From J054 sp965221985 (GTDB lineage: Bacteria > Pseudomonadota > Gammaproteobacteria > Steroidobacterales > GCA-2729495): 64,000 nt of DNA. The stretch is taken from assembly GCA_965221985.1 (NCBI GenBank), contig OZ244928.1, positions 3,100,001-3,164,000 on the forward strand. Reading direction: 5' to 3'. The position numbers were made by a program, and so were the translations under genes. The notes beneath the pieces are model-generated. The model was not told where the DNA came from. It saw only the letters and a list, made by a program, of their open reading frames with translations, and made no database searches. This document shows, one piece after another, positions 32,442 through 41,789 of the stretch; the first letter of the stretch is position 1, and each line of letters opens with the position of its first letter.

Positions 32442-35204
32442 GTGCCCATGGAAAAAACCTACCAACCCGCCGCCATCGAGAAGCGGCGCTATGCGGAGTG
32501 GGAAGCTGCGGGCTATTTCCAACCCAGCGGCCAGGGAGAGCCCTATTGCATCATGATCCCGCCGCCCAATGTCACGGGCACATTACACATGGGGCATGCC
32601 TTTCAAGACACCATCATGGATTGCCTAACCCGCTACCACCGCATGCGCGGCAGAAATAGCCTATGGCAACCAGGCACCGATCACGCCGGTATTGCCACGC
32701 AAATGGTCGTGGAACGACAGCTGGAAGCGGAGGGTCAGGCACGCTTGGACCTCGGCCGGGAAGCTTTCCTGGACCGAGTTTGGGCGTGGAAAGCTGAATC
32801 GGGCGGCATCATTTCTCACCAACTCCGCCGCATGGGCGCCTCGGTGGACTGGAACCGCGAGCGGTTCACTATGGACGAGGGCCTATCCAAGGCCGTGGCG
32901 GAAGTTTTCGTACAGCTTTATGACGAAGGACTCATCTATCGCGGCAAGCGTTTAGTGAACTGGGACCCGACACTACACACGGCAGTCTCCGACTTGGAAG
33001 TTGTTTCTGAAGAAGAGCAAGGCCATTTGTGGCACTTCCGCTATCCGCTAGCCGATGACTCTGGACATTTGGTGGTTGCGACAACCCGCCCCGAAACCAT
33101 GCTGGGGGATTCCGCGGTTGCGGTACACCCCCAGGACGAGCGCTACAAACATCTGCTTGGCAAGCAAGTCCGCCTGCCATTGACTGATAGAAAGATTCCC
33201 ATTGTTGCTGACGACTACGTGGACCCGGAGTTCGGTACCGGTTGCGTAAAGATCACGCCAGCGCATGACTTCAACGACTATGAGGTCGGCCAGCGGCATG
33301 ACTTGCCCCTGATCAACATTTTCAATATTGACGCTGCGATCAATGAAAATGCGCCAGCCGCTTACCGGGGTCTAGACCGCTTCGAAGCGCGAGAGCGTAT
33401 CGTTGCCGATCTCAAGGCCGAAGGTCTACTGGCGGAGATCGACGAGCATAAATTGATGGTGCCTCGCGGTGACCGCAGCGGCGCAGTGGTTGAACCTTTT
33501 TTAACGGACCAATGGTTCGTCAAGGCCGAGCCGCTAGCCAAACCGGCCATTGAGGCCGTGGAAACTGGCCGCATTCAGTTTGTGCCGGCCAATTGGGCGA
33601 AGACCTACTTCGAATGGATGCGCAACATTCAAGACTGGTGTATCAGCCGGCAGCTGTGGTGGGGCCATCGAATTCCCGCGTGGTATGACGAGACAGGTAA
33701 TTACTACGTTGGTCGCGATGAAGCCGAAGCGCGTGAACGAAGTGGACTCGACCCATCGGTACCACTAAGACAAGACGAAGACGTCCTCGACACTTGGTTT
33801 TCATCGGCCCTATGGCCGTTCTCCACCTTGGGCTGGCCGGAGCAAACATCGTCGCTGAAAACCTTCTATCCCACCAGCGTGCTCGTGACGGGCTTTGACA
33901 TTATTTTCTTCTGGGTTGCGCGGATGATCATGATGGGCCTGAAGTTCATGGATGAGGTGCCATTCAAAGAGGTCTACATCACCGGCCTGATTCGCGACCA
34001 TGACGGTCAAAAGATGTCGAAGTCCAAGGGCAATATTCTTGATCCCTTGGATTTGATTGATGGCTGCGAGCTAGAAACACTGATAAAAAAACGCACGGCC
34101 AGCCTAATGCAGCCGCAGATGCGCCCGAAGATTGAAGCGGCCACCCGCAAACAGTTTCCGCAAGGCATTCCGGAATTTGGCACGGACGCCCTGCGCTTTA
34201 CTTTCGCCGCATTGGCCAGCACCGGGCGAGACATTCGCTTCGACCTCGGCCGCATCGAGGGCTACCGAAATTTCTGCAACAAGATTTGGAATGCCGCCCG
34301 GTATGTCATGCTCAATACCGTAGAAGCGCCAAGCAGGGGGGAAGCTGAATTCAGTCTGCCTGACCGCTGGATTCGCTCCCGCCTAGGCAGAACCATTCAA
34401 GAAGTGGATGCTCACCTAGCCGAGTATCGCCTGGATCTCGCGGCCCGCGCACTTTATGAGTTCACTTGGAATGAATATTGCGACTGGTACTTGGAATTAG
34501 TGAAACCCGTGCTGCAAGGTGCCGGCAATACCGCCCAACAGCTTGGTGCCAGAATGACGCTGATCACCGTATTGGACAATCTCTTGCGCTGCCTGCATCC
34601 CATCATGCCCTTCATTACCGAAGAGATTTGGCAAACGCTAGACACCAACGAAAAAACCGCGGGTGCCAGCATCATGACTCAGCCTTTTCCTCGCGCCGAA
34701 GATTTTCCGGCCGATGAGGCTGCGGAGGCAGAGTTAAGTTGGATACAAAGTTTTATCCTTGGCATCCGGCAAATTCGCGGAGAAATGGATATCTCGCCGG
34801 GCAAAGCGCTACCGGTGCTGGTGCAAAGTGGCGACACAACTGCGGCCCAGCGCCTGGATACCCATGCGAACTACTTAACCAGCTTGGGCCGCCTGGAAGC
34901 CATCACCCGTCTGCCCGATGATCAAGAGCCACCAGCCTGCGCGACGGCACTATTAGATGGCCTGCGCATTCTGGTTCCCATGGCTGGGCTCATCGATGTG
35001 ACCGCGGAACGAAGTCGCCTACAACGAAATCGGGACAAGCTGAGCAGCGACCGCAAACGCGTGGCCGGCAAGCTCGATAACGCCAAATTTATCGCGAATG
35101 CACCGCCTGCCGTCGTTGACAAAGAACGGGCAAAGCTGGCCAAAATAGACTCAGACCTGGGTCAGATTTCTGCTCAACTGGAACGCCTGGAAGGGCTACA
35201 ATAG
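32442..35204 (+). CDS. valS: Valyl-tRNA synthetase
   Basis: ValS charges tRNA-Val. The HIGH-type motif is PPPNVTGTLHMGHAF near 44-58, and KMSKS is DGQKMSKSKGN near 524-534. A full CP1 editing domain lies between, and a C-terminal coiled coil (about 850-918, rich in Arg, Lys and Glu) follows the anticodon domain. GTG 32442 has an AAGGA site 9 bases upstream. ATG 32448, two codons in, matches the E. coli start MEKTY but has longer spacing. Length 920 is normal. Confidence 0.98.
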   Translation: MPMEKTYQPAAIEKRRYAEWEAAGYFQPSGQGEPYCIMIPPPNVTGTLHMGHAFQDTIMDCLTRYHRMRGRNSLWQPGTDHAGIATQMVVERQLEAEGQARLDLGREAFLDRVWAWKAESGGIISHQLRRMGASVDWNRERFTMDEGLSKAVAEVFVQLYDEGLIYRGKRLVNWDPTLHTAVSDLEVVSEEEQGHLWHFRYPLADDSGHLVVATTRPETMLGDSAVAVHPQDERYKHLLGKQVRLPLTDRKIPIVADDYVDPEFGTGCVKITPAHDFNDYEVGQRHDLPLINIFNIDAAINENAPAAYRGLDRFEARERIVADLKAEGLLAEIDEHKLMVPRGDRSGAVVEPFLTDQWFVKAEPLAKPAIEAVETGRIQFVPANWAKTYFEWMRNIQDWCISRQLWWGHRIPAWYDETGNYYVGRDEAEARERSGLDPSVPLRQDEDVLDTWFSSALWPFSTLGWPEQTSSLKTFYPTSVLVTGFDIIFFWVARMIMMGLKFMDEVPFKEVYITGLIRDHDGQKMSKSKGNILDPLDLIDGCELETLIKKRTASLMQPQMRPKIEAATRKQFPQGIPEFGTDALRFTFAALASTGRDIRFDLGRIEGYRNFCNKIWNAARYVMLNTVEAPSRGEAEFSLPDRWIRSRLGRTIQEVDAHLAEYRLDLAARALYEFTWNEYCDWYLELVKPVLQGAGNTAQQLGARMTLITVLDNLLRCLHPIMPFITEEIWQTLDTNEKTAGASIMTQPFPRAEDFPADEAAEAELSWIQSFILGIRQIRGEMDISPGKALPVLVQSGDTTAAQRLDTHANYLTSLGRLEAITRLPDDQEPPACATALLDGLRILVPMAGLIDVTAERSRLQRNRDKLSSDRKRVAGKLDNAKFIANAPPAVVDKERAKLAKIDSDLGQISAQLERLEGLQ

Positions 35205-35239
35205 CTTTGATATATTCTCTAGAAAAGTACTTTAAGGTA

Positions 35240-35270
35240 TTGTTTTTAATATTTATAAAGATATTATAAT
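35240..35270 (+). promoter_or_regulatory. AT-rich promoter region of the MoxR-DUF58-TgpA operon
   Basis: Between valS and moxR, a stretch of about 80 very AT-rich bases contains TTGTTT (35240-35245). It is followed at 16 bases by TATTAT (35262-35267) and at 19 bases by TATAAT (35265-35270). The contrast with surrounding GC-rich DNA marks it as the likely promoter of the next three genes. Confidence 0.5.
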
Positions 35271-35397
35271 TTGCTGATCTAGTGGACCTTCTCTTGGCGA
35301 CAAAGCTCGCAATTTGGGCATTGGTTCGCAATTAAACCAGCAGGCTTGGGGCAACATAGCGCTTTGTTTTTCGTTTAGCTTCAGCGGCACATTTCCG

Positions 35398-36360
35398 ATG
35401 ACCGAACCTGTAACCCGCATCGCCGAACACGATCGACTTGCCTGGGCGAGAAGCCGCGCCGAGGCCGTCGTCCACTGCGTCAATGAAGTGGTGCTGGGCA
35501 AAGACCATGAAATTCGGCTTGCCGTCTCTTGCCTGCTGGCCCGCGGACACCTGTTAATCGAGGATCTGCCTGGCGTCGGTAAGACGCTGCTGGCACGCTC
35601 ACTGGCCGCAGCTCTGGGTTTGGAATTTCGGCGCCTGCAGTTCACTAGCGATCTGCTGCCAGCAGATGTCATTGGCGTATCGATTTTCGATGAAAAAACA
35701 GCGGAGTTCGAATTTCACCCGGGACCCTTGTTCGCGCAAGTCGTGCTGGCCGACGAGGTGAACCGCGCGACCCCAAAAGCGCAAAGCGCATTGCTGGAGG
35801 CCATGGAAGAACAGCAAGTTTCAGCCGATGGCCAAACCTATAAGCTACCCCAACCATTTTTTGTCATTGCCACGCAGAATCCGGTGCATCAAATCGGCAC
35901 CTTTCCTTTGCCCGAATCCCAGCTCGACCGTTTTCTGATGCGCATCGGTTTAGGTTATCCCACACCAGACATGGAACGAGAACTGCTGACGGGCGCGGAT
36001 CGACGTGCCATGCTCGCCGACATCAAAGCCGTGACCAATGCCGATGACATTGCGGAACTGCAGGCTGCGGCACAGTCGGTGCATGTTGCCGATGGCGCGT
36101 TGGATTATGCGCAGGCCTTGGTCGCGTATACACGCGAGAATCAGGATTTTGAATTCGGTCTGTCGCCGCGCGGCGCGCTGGATTTATTGGCGGCTGCCCG
36201 CTGTTGGGCGCTGCTGCACGGCCACCGAGGCGTACGCCCCGATGACCTAAAGGCAGTCTTTGTTCCCGTGGCGGAACATCGCCTCCGGCTTCGTGATCAC
36301 ACGCTGCACGCGAGTGATTCAGCGGTTCGGCAGGTACTGGACTCAGTACCGGTGCCGTAG
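35398..36360 (+). CDS. MoxR-type AAA+ ATPase
   Basis: MoxR ATPases act as chaperones that help mature enzyme complexes or stress-envelope proteins. The 320-residue protein has Walker A LPGVGKTLLARSLA near 60-73 and Walker B VVLADEVNRATPKAQSALLEAMEE near 114-137. The sensor segment ATQNPVHQIGTFPLPESQLDRFL near 157-179 completes the MoxR pattern. ATG 35398 gives a normal N-terminus; a TTG at 35314 would add 28 unlikely residues. It heads a three-gene set with a DUF58 protein and a membrane transglutaminase, a common trio. The client is unknown; a VWA-domain partner is not in the set. Confidence 0.94.
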   Translation: MTEPVTRIAEHDRLAWARSRAEAVVHCVNEVVLGKDHEIRLAVSCLLARGHLLIEDLPGVGKTLLARSLAAALGLEFRRLQFTSDLLPADVIGVSIFDEKTAEFEFHPGPLFAQVVLADEVNRATPKAQSALLEAMEEQQVSADGQTYKLPQPFFVIATQNPVHQIGTFPLPESQLDRFLMRIGLGYPTPDMERELLTGADRRAMLADIKAVTNADDIAELQAAAQSVHVADGALDYAQALVAYTRENQDFEFGLSPRGALDLLAAARCWALLHGHRGVRPDDLKAVFVPVAEHRLRLRDHTLHASDSAVRQVLDSVPVP

Positions 36361-36366
36361 TTCCCG

Positions 36367-37362
36367 ATGGCCAATGTCTTGGCATCCATCGGTAGAGCCA
36401 TCGGCCAGCGAGCTCGGGCCTGGGCAAAACGCCGCCAAGGCATAGACCCGCCCATTGTGAGTCTCCAAGCGGGCCGCATTTATATTCTCCCAACCCGCGC
36501 AGGCGTTATCTATGGCCTGATCCTGTTTACCATGTTGTTGGGCGCAATGAACTACAACAACAATCTGGGATTCGCGCTGACTTTCTTGTTGGCAGGCGTG
36601 GGCATCGTCAGCATGCACCACTGCCATCATAATCTTGCTGGTCTGAAAATTAGCGCCTTGGGCGTCACGCCGGTATTTGCCGGCGAATACTTACAGTTTC
36701 GTTTTGTCGTGGACAATCCCAGTGCACAAGCCCGCTGGCAAATTCGCCTGGGCTGGGACGGCGAGTCATTTCAAGTTTCGGAACTCGCCGGCGGCAGCCG
36801 TGAAGCACTCACGCTAGAACTTCCTACTAGCCAGCGCGGCTGGCATGCCGCGCCCCGTATTCAAGTCAGCACTCATTATCCCCTAGGTTTGTTGCGGGCG
36901 TGGAGCTGGGTCAATATGGACTTGCGTGGACTGGTCTGGCCTCAACCCGCTAAGCAAGCCTTCGGTCAGAACCGCGGCGAAGTGGGACGTCAGGATCTGG
37001 GCCAGGATGCCGCGGGTGAAGACGACTTTTACGGGCTACGTCTGTGGCGCCATGGCGATCCGCCGCGTCGTATCGCCTGGAAGTTGCTGGCCCGCACCGG
37101 CCAGAAAATGATTAGCGAATATCGCAGCGGCATGCCCGAACCGGTCTGGATCGATTGGGACAGTGAACCAGGCACGGATCCCGAACAACGAATTGCAAGG
37201 CTAACGCGGCGTGTGCTGCAAGCCGATGCCGCGCAACGCCGTTTTGGGCTGCGCCTGCCTGGCACCCAGCTAGACCCGCAAGATGACCGTGGTCACCTGC
37301 AAAAGTGCCTGGAAAGCCTGGCCTTGTTGCCCACCGCCACGGGCACAGAACACCCGGCATGA
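36367..37362 (+). CDS. DUF58 domain membrane protein
   Basis: The protein has 331 residues with two hydrophobic helices near 45-85, then a beta-rich part. The DUF58 signature follows as EDDFYGLRLWRHGDPPRRIAWKLLARTG near 218-245. DUF58 proteins accompany MoxR ATPases and resemble truncated VWA proteins. It starts six bases after moxR, and its stop overlaps the start of the transglutaminase gene (ATGA), so the three are co-translated. A periplasmic or membrane-surface assembly role is inferred. Confidence 0.9.
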   Translation: MANVLASIGRAIGQRARAWAKRRQGIDPPIVSLQAGRIYILPTRAGVIYGLILFTMLLGAMNYNNNLGFALTFLLAGVGIVSMHHCHHNLAGLKISALGVTPVFAGEYLQFRFVVDNPSAQARWQIRLGWDGESFQVSELAGGSREALTLELPTSQRGWHAAPRIQVSTHYPLGLLRAWSWVNMDLRGLVWPQPAKQAFGQNRGEVGRQDLGQDAAGEDDFYGLRLWRHGDPPRRIAWKLLARTGQKMISEYRSGMPEPVWIDWDSEPGTDPEQRIARLTRRVLQADAAQRRFGLRLPGTQLDPQDDRGHLQKCLESLALLPTATGTEHPA

Positions 37363-39374
37363 AAAACCTACCCACCCGCGAGCGCCGTCAAGAATCCACG
37401 CAAGAATCGGGCGGCCAAGTACTTTGGCTTGCCGCCACCGTGATGGTCGCCATTCTTCCACATCTGCCCCATGTCGTGCCCTGGGTGCCGATGCTGGTAT
37501 TCGCGATCTGCGGCTGGCGCGTATTGGCTGCCTACCGCCGCCATCATCTACCCTCGGCCTGGATCCGCTTGCCCCTGACGGTCCTCGGCTTCATGGGCAT
37601 CTTGTTGAGCTATCGCCAAGTATCAGGCCTCGACGCGGGCTCGGCCCTGCTAATGGTGATGGTCGCGATGAAAATGCTGGAGACTCGAGGTCATCGCGAC
37701 CGCGCCGTTGTCATCTTCATTTGCTTGTTCTTACTGTTTGCCGCGTTTCTCCGCGAGCAAGCGCTGTGGGCCCCTCTTTACTTACTCGCATCGGTACTCA
37801 TGGCGAGCACGGCTCTGCTGCAAATCGCGCGCGTCAATTTACCCGTCCCGCCCGCTAGTGCGGCACTCACGGCCGGAAAAATAATGTTACAAGCCGTGCC
37901 TTTCATGATCGTGCTGTTCTTGTTATTCCCCCGCATCCCGGGGCCCTTTTGGTCCCTGCCCCAGCGCGGCGGAGGCGGCACGACTGGGCTAAGCGAAAGC
38001 ATGACACCCGGCGACCTGAGCGAACTGGCCCTATCCGACAAGGTTGCCTTTCGGGTACGGTTTCCAACAAGCGCTCCGCGCGCAGCGGATTTGTACTGGC
38101 GTGGTCCGGTATTGAGCCGCTTCGACGGACGCACATGGGATCGCCCCCGCGGTAGCTTTCAGCCCGGCGCGCCGGGCCAATTCGACCAGCGACGTACCAG
38201 CATCGACTACGAAGTAACCTTGGAGCCGCACCAACAACATTGGCTCTTGGGACTAGAAACCCCCGTGGATTGGGATGCCCCACGCGCCGCCTTGGGGTCC
38301 AGCTTTGAGCTACTCAGCTTCAACGCCATTGATCGCCGACTTGCCTACAAGGCTCGCTCCGTCTTGGGCGGCTATATTCCCAGCTACCTAACCCGGTCCG
38401 CGCGTGCTGCCAATACCTGGTTGCCGGTTGATGCCAATCCGCGCAGTGTTGCCTACGCAAAACACTTACGCGCCGAGTATGTAAGCGATGAAGCGCTGCT
38501 CGATGCCATCTTGCTAAGTTTCCGGCAAGAAGAATTTTATTACAGCCTGACGCCAGCGGTGCTCGGCGCACAATCCGTCGACGAATTCCTGTTTGATACC
38601 CGCGAAGGATTTTGCGGCCACTATGCGTCCGCCTTCGCTTTTCTCGCGAGAGCCGCCGGTATACCGGCCCGTATCGTCACCGGCTATCAAGGCGGTGAAC
38701 CCAACCCCTTGGGGAGTTATTGGATCGTGCGTCAAGCTGATGCCCATGCCTGGGTCGAAGTTTGGCGCGACGGCGGTTGGCTGCGTTACGACCCCACAGC
38801 GGCCGTGGCGCCGGAGCGAATCGAGAACGGCATGGACGCGGCCATTGACAGTGGGCGCCTTGGACGCGCCGAAGCACTCCGCGACAGCGCGTTCGCGGAG
38901 CAACTATTCATGAGCTGGGATGCCATCAATGCGGCGTGGAATCGCTGGGTACTGAGTTTTGGCCCCGACAGTCAAGCGAGCATTCTTAAGTTCGCCGGTA
39001 TTCCGAAACCGACTTCACGACACTTGGTCATTGGCATGACGGGGCTGACCGTCTTGTGCATGCTTATTCTCGCTTGGTATCAGAGGCAACTGGCCAAACC
39101 CAGTCCAGATTTGCTACGTGATGCCTATGATCGCTTGTGCCGTCAAACGGGCCGCGCGACAAGATTGCGACGGCCCGAAGAAACGCCTACGGAATATCTC
39201 GCCGCGGCGAGCGAACTCAGACCCGACCTGCGCCGTCAGCTCAGCCAGCTATTCAATGCCTACCTGCGTTTGCGCTATGACGGGGCGGCGGACAAGTCAG
39301 CCCTGCCTAACTTCATCGCGCAGGTTAAGAGCTTCCGGCCACCGCGCCGCGTGCCGGTAAATTTACCCGCGTAA
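37359..39374 (+). CDS. TgpA-type transmembrane transglutaminase-like protein
   Basis: This 671-residue protein has an N-terminal block of about six membrane helices (residues 20-185). A periplasmic transglutaminase-core domain holds the Cys in REGFCGHYASAFAFLARAAG near 413-432, the His in ADAHAWVEVW near 457-466 and an Asp in RYDPTAAV. A further helix lies near 560 and a cytoplasmic tail follows. This is the layout of Pseudomonas TgpA, a protein needed for viability there. ATG 37359 overlaps the preceding stop; the frame from 37305 is rejected. Its 3' end overlaps the convergent MFS gene by 50 bases. Confidence 0.93.
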   Translation: MKNLPTRERRQESTQESGGQVLWLAATVMVAILPHLPHVVPWVPMLVFAICGWRVLAAYRRHHLPSAWIRLPLTVLGFMGILLSYRQVSGLDAGSALLMVMVAMKMLETRGHRDRAVVIFICLFLLFAAFLREQALWAPLYLLASVLMASTALLQIARVNLPVPPASAALTAGKIMLQAVPFMIVLFLLFPRIPGPFWSLPQRGGGGTTGLSESMTPGDLSELALSDKVAFRVRFPTSAPRAADLYWRGPVLSRFDGRTWDRPRGSFQPGAPGQFDQRRTSIDYEVTLEPHQQHWLLGLETPVDWDAPRAALGSSFELLSFNAIDRRLAYKARSVLGGYIPSYLTRSARAANTWLPVDANPRSVAYAKHLRAEYVSDEALLDAILLSFRQEEFYYSLTPAVLGAQSVDEFLFDTREGFCGHYASAFAFLARAAGIPARIVTGYQGGEPNPLGSYWIVRQADAHAWVEVWRDGGWLRYDPTAAVAPERIENGMDAAIDSGRLGRAEALRDSAFAEQLFMSWDAINAAWNRWVLSFGPDSQASILKFAGIPKPTSRHLVIGMTGLTVLCMLILAWYQRQLAKPSPDLLRDAYDRLCRQTGRATRLRRPEETPTEYLAAASELRPDLRRQLSQLFNAYLRLRYDGAADKSALPNFIAQVKSFRPPRRVPVNLPA

Positions 39375-40620
39375 GCAAGACTAAACCAAGCACCAGTAGG
39401 ACCACGATGGACAACAAGCCGATTCGCTGACTGCCAGAAAGCAAGGCTAAAACACCCACCATGATCGGCCCCAAAATAGCAGCAAACTTTCCGAGCATGT
39501 TGTAGAACCCAAAATACTCGCCCGTTTTGCCCGCCGGGATCATCCTGGCGTACATCGAGCGGCTTAGACTTTGCACGCCCCCCTGCACCAAGCCGATACA
39601 TATCGCCAGCAAATAAAAACCGGTCATTGAAGCAATGAAACCAGCTGCCAAGGTCGCGACGATGTACACGGCTAACGCGATATAGAGTCCAACTCGCGGA
39701 CCCATGTATCGACCTAACCAACCGAAACATAAGGCGGCCGGAAAGCCAACGTAGTTAGTCAATAAAATTGCCAGAATGAGGTTTTGCGACGACAGGCCCA
39801 GTGCCAATCCGAAGTCCACCGCCATCTTGATGATGGTGTAGACGCCATCGATATACAGCCAGTAGGCCAATAAGAATAAACAGAGATCACGCTGCTGCTT
39901 TAGCCCAGCGAGGGTGGCGCGCAATTCGGTCCAGCCATCGCGTAGCGCCTCTATCGTATCGTGTCGAGCAACCGCGGGTTCGCGCACCCAAAAAACCAAG
40001 GGCAAGGTAAATACGCACCACCATAAGGCGACCATCAAGAAAGAGATGCGCACGGCTTGCGCCGAATTCGCCAAACCGAAGCTTTGCGGTGTTGCCACCA
40101 TGGCCGCATTAAGCGTAAACAGTAGTGCCCCACCTATGTAGCCAAGGCCAAAACCATAAGCCGATACTTGATCATAGTGAGTCGGCGAAGACACCTCCGT
40201 GAGTAGTGAATCGTAAAGGGAGTTGCTCACCGCAAAGCCAACCGAAGCCACCACAAAACAAGCCAAGGCCAAGACCCATTGCCCCGCCGAGGCCAATGCC
40301 AAACCGCCCGTGGCGGCAATGCCCAGGGACGTAAAGGCCAACAAAATTTGTTTGCGCCGACCAGCACGATCCGCCACGGCACCGAGCAATGGGACAAGCA
40401 AAGCGACAATGAGACTCGCACTACCGTTCGCCAGCCCCAAGCGAAAAGTCGTCACGCCAGCGACCGCACCGTCGTTCCAATAATCAGCCAATAACAAGGG
40501 AACAAAGGCAGTGACGACGGTGAGGGAAAACGCGGAGTTGGCCCAGTCGTACAGCGCCCACGCGAGAACCGGCTTACGCCGCCACCAAGCGATCGAATGC
40601 CTTTGCGGCTTAGCGGGCAA
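39325..40620 (-). CDS. UMF1-type MFS permease (Atg22-like)
   Basis: The protein has 431 residues with about twelve membrane helices. The N-terminal ALYDWANSAFSLTVVTAFVPLLL near 22-44 is the signature of the UMF1/Atg22-like MFS group. GAVADRAGRRKQILL near 80-94 is the MFS loop A motif, and SLSRSMYARMIPAGKTGEYFGFYN near 354-377 is also typical. Substrate is unknown; the yeast relative exports amino acids from the vacuole. It overlaps the end of rimI by 11 bases and is last in the pssA-udg-rimI transcript. Confidence 0.9.
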   Translation of the reverse strand: MPAKPQRHSIAWWRRKPVLAWALYDWANSAFSLTVVTAFVPLLLADYWNDGAVAGVTTFRLGLANGSASLIVALLVPLLGAVADRAGRRKQILLAFTSLGIAATGGLALASAGQWVLALACFVVASVGFAVSNSLYDSLLTEVSSPTHYDQVSAYGFGLGYIGGALLFTLNAAMVATPQSFGLANSAQAVRISFLMVALWWCVFTLPLVFWVREPAVARHDTIEALRDGWTELRATLAGLKQQRDLCLFLLAYWLYIDGVYTIIKMAVDFGLALGLSSQNLILAILLTNYVGFPAALCFGWLGRYMGPRVGLYIALAVYIVATLAAGFIASMTGFYLLAICIGLVQGGVQSLSRSMYARMIPAGKTGEYFGFYNMLGKFAAILGPIMVGVLALLSGSQRIGLLSIVVLLVLGLVLLTRVNLPARGAVAGSS

Positions 40621-41095
40621 GGCTTGCGTCGACCAGGCGACGCACTAACACCACTGCATCCTCCTTGCCATTGTGCGCGCGATAATAAGCGCGACGTACG
40701 CCCACGACATCGAATTCAGCACGCCGATAGAGTTTCAGAGCTTCGCTATTCGACGGACGAACCTCCAGAAATACGCGTTCTGCGCCCAAGCTACCGGCCA
40801 AGTCCATCATATGATCGAGCAGAGAACGCCCCACACCGAGACCGCGCAGCTTTGGCGCGATACAAATATTGAGCAAATGCGCTTCGCCGGCGGCCACGGA
40901 CATAATGGCGTAGCCCACCAGCTGACCGCCCTGCTCCAAGGCAATGGCCGAATAGCCCGCTAACAGGCAGTCGCGAAAAATCCCAATGGTCCACGGGAAC
41001 TCGTAAGCAGACTGCTCCAAGGCGGACACCGCGGCCACGTCCTCCACTCGCATGCGCCGAATTCGTAGGGGCAGATCTTTAAGGGCGGCACTCAC
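40610..41095 (-). CDS. rimI: Ribosomal protein bS18 alanine N-acetyltransferase
   Basis: RimI acetylates the N-terminal alanine of bS18. This is a GNAT protein of 161 residues with the acetyl-CoA loop APKLRGLGVGRSLLDHMM near 86-103 and the RimI-type FLEVRPSNSEALKLYRRAEFDVVGVRRAYY near 115-144. GTG 41095 overlaps the stop of the preceding gene (GTGA). Other GNAT functions are possible, but the motif set and neighbours fit RimI. Confidence 0.92.
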   Translation of the reverse strand: MSAALKDLPLRIRRMRVEDVAAVSALEQSAYEFPWTIGIFRDCLLAGYSAIALEQGGQLVGYAIMSVAAGEAHLLNICIAPKLRGLGVGRSLLDHMMDLAGSLGAERVFLEVRPSNSEALKLYRRAEFDVVGVRRAYYRAHNGKEDAVVLVRRLVDASLAR

Positions 41096-41778
41096 GCCTT
41101 AAGCTCATGAAATGCGGACTGCGCGAGGCATAGATCTGCCCAAGCCTTACGCTTCTCGCCCGGGCTACGCAATAAATAGGCCGGGTGATAGGTGACGACC
41201 AGCGGGGTATTCGCCGCGCCGTAGTGATGCAGCCGGCCCCGCATTCGACCCACGGGCTCATCGCTTTGCAATAAGCTTTGCGCCGCAAACTTTCCCACCG
41301 CGAGAATCAGCCGCGGGCTAATCAGCGCGATTTGCCGCTGCAGGTAATCGTTGCAGGCCGCAACTTCCGCGGGCAAGGGATTACGATTTTTCGGCGGACG
41401 GCACTTTAATATGTTGGCAATGAAAACCGATTCGCGGTCGAGGCCGACGGCGCGCAGCATTTCATTTAGCAGCTGGCCCGCGCGGCCTACAAAGGGCTCA
41501 CCTTGCCGGTCTTCCTCGGATCCGGGCGCCTCGCCCACGATCAACCAATCAGCTTGTCGATTACCCACCCCGAAAACCGTCTGTTGCCGAGACTTGTGCA
41601 GCGGACAGCGAGTGCAAGCTACAACCTCGGCCTGCAACGTTGCCCACTCATTTTCGGTCTCCGGCGTGACCGCCCTCGCCGGCTCGGGCGCGCCTACCGC
41701 GGATCCGAGTTCCTTCCAAACGGCGATGCCCATGGCATCCAGTGCACGACGCTGTGTGGGATCTAAAGCCAAGCTCAC
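41092..41778 (-). CDS. Uracil-DNA glycosylase, family 4 (Fe-S)
   Basis: Family 4 UDGs remove uracil from DNA and carry a [4Fe-4S] cluster. Four cysteines occur in the expected pattern: CTRC near 54-57, CRPP near 125 and AACNDY near 140. The catalytic-site motif GEAPGSEEDRQGEPFVGRAGQLL lies near 81-103 and HPAYLLR near 197. GTG 41778 has GAGGTG upstream. Length 228 is normal. The udg-rimI pair recurs in many proteobacteria. Confidence 0.94.
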   Translation of the reverse strand: MSLALDPTQRRALDAMGIAVWKELGSAVGAPEPARAVTPETENEWATLQAEVVACTRCPLHKSRQQTVFGVGNRQADWLIVGEAPGSEEDRQGEPFVGRAGQLLNEMLRAVGLDRESVFIANILKCRPPKNRNPLPAEVAACNDYLQRQIALISPRLILAVGKFAAQSLLQSDEPVGRMRGRLHHYGAANTPLVVTYHPAYLLRSPGEKRKAWADLCLAQSAFHELKA

Positions 41779-41789
41779 GGAATCACACC

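Noticed and set aside
36023..36493. 156-residue open frame antisense to moxR and the DUF58 gene
   Set aside because: The plus-strand genes have complete motifs and tight operon spacing; the antisense frame is Pro/Arg-rich without a domain.
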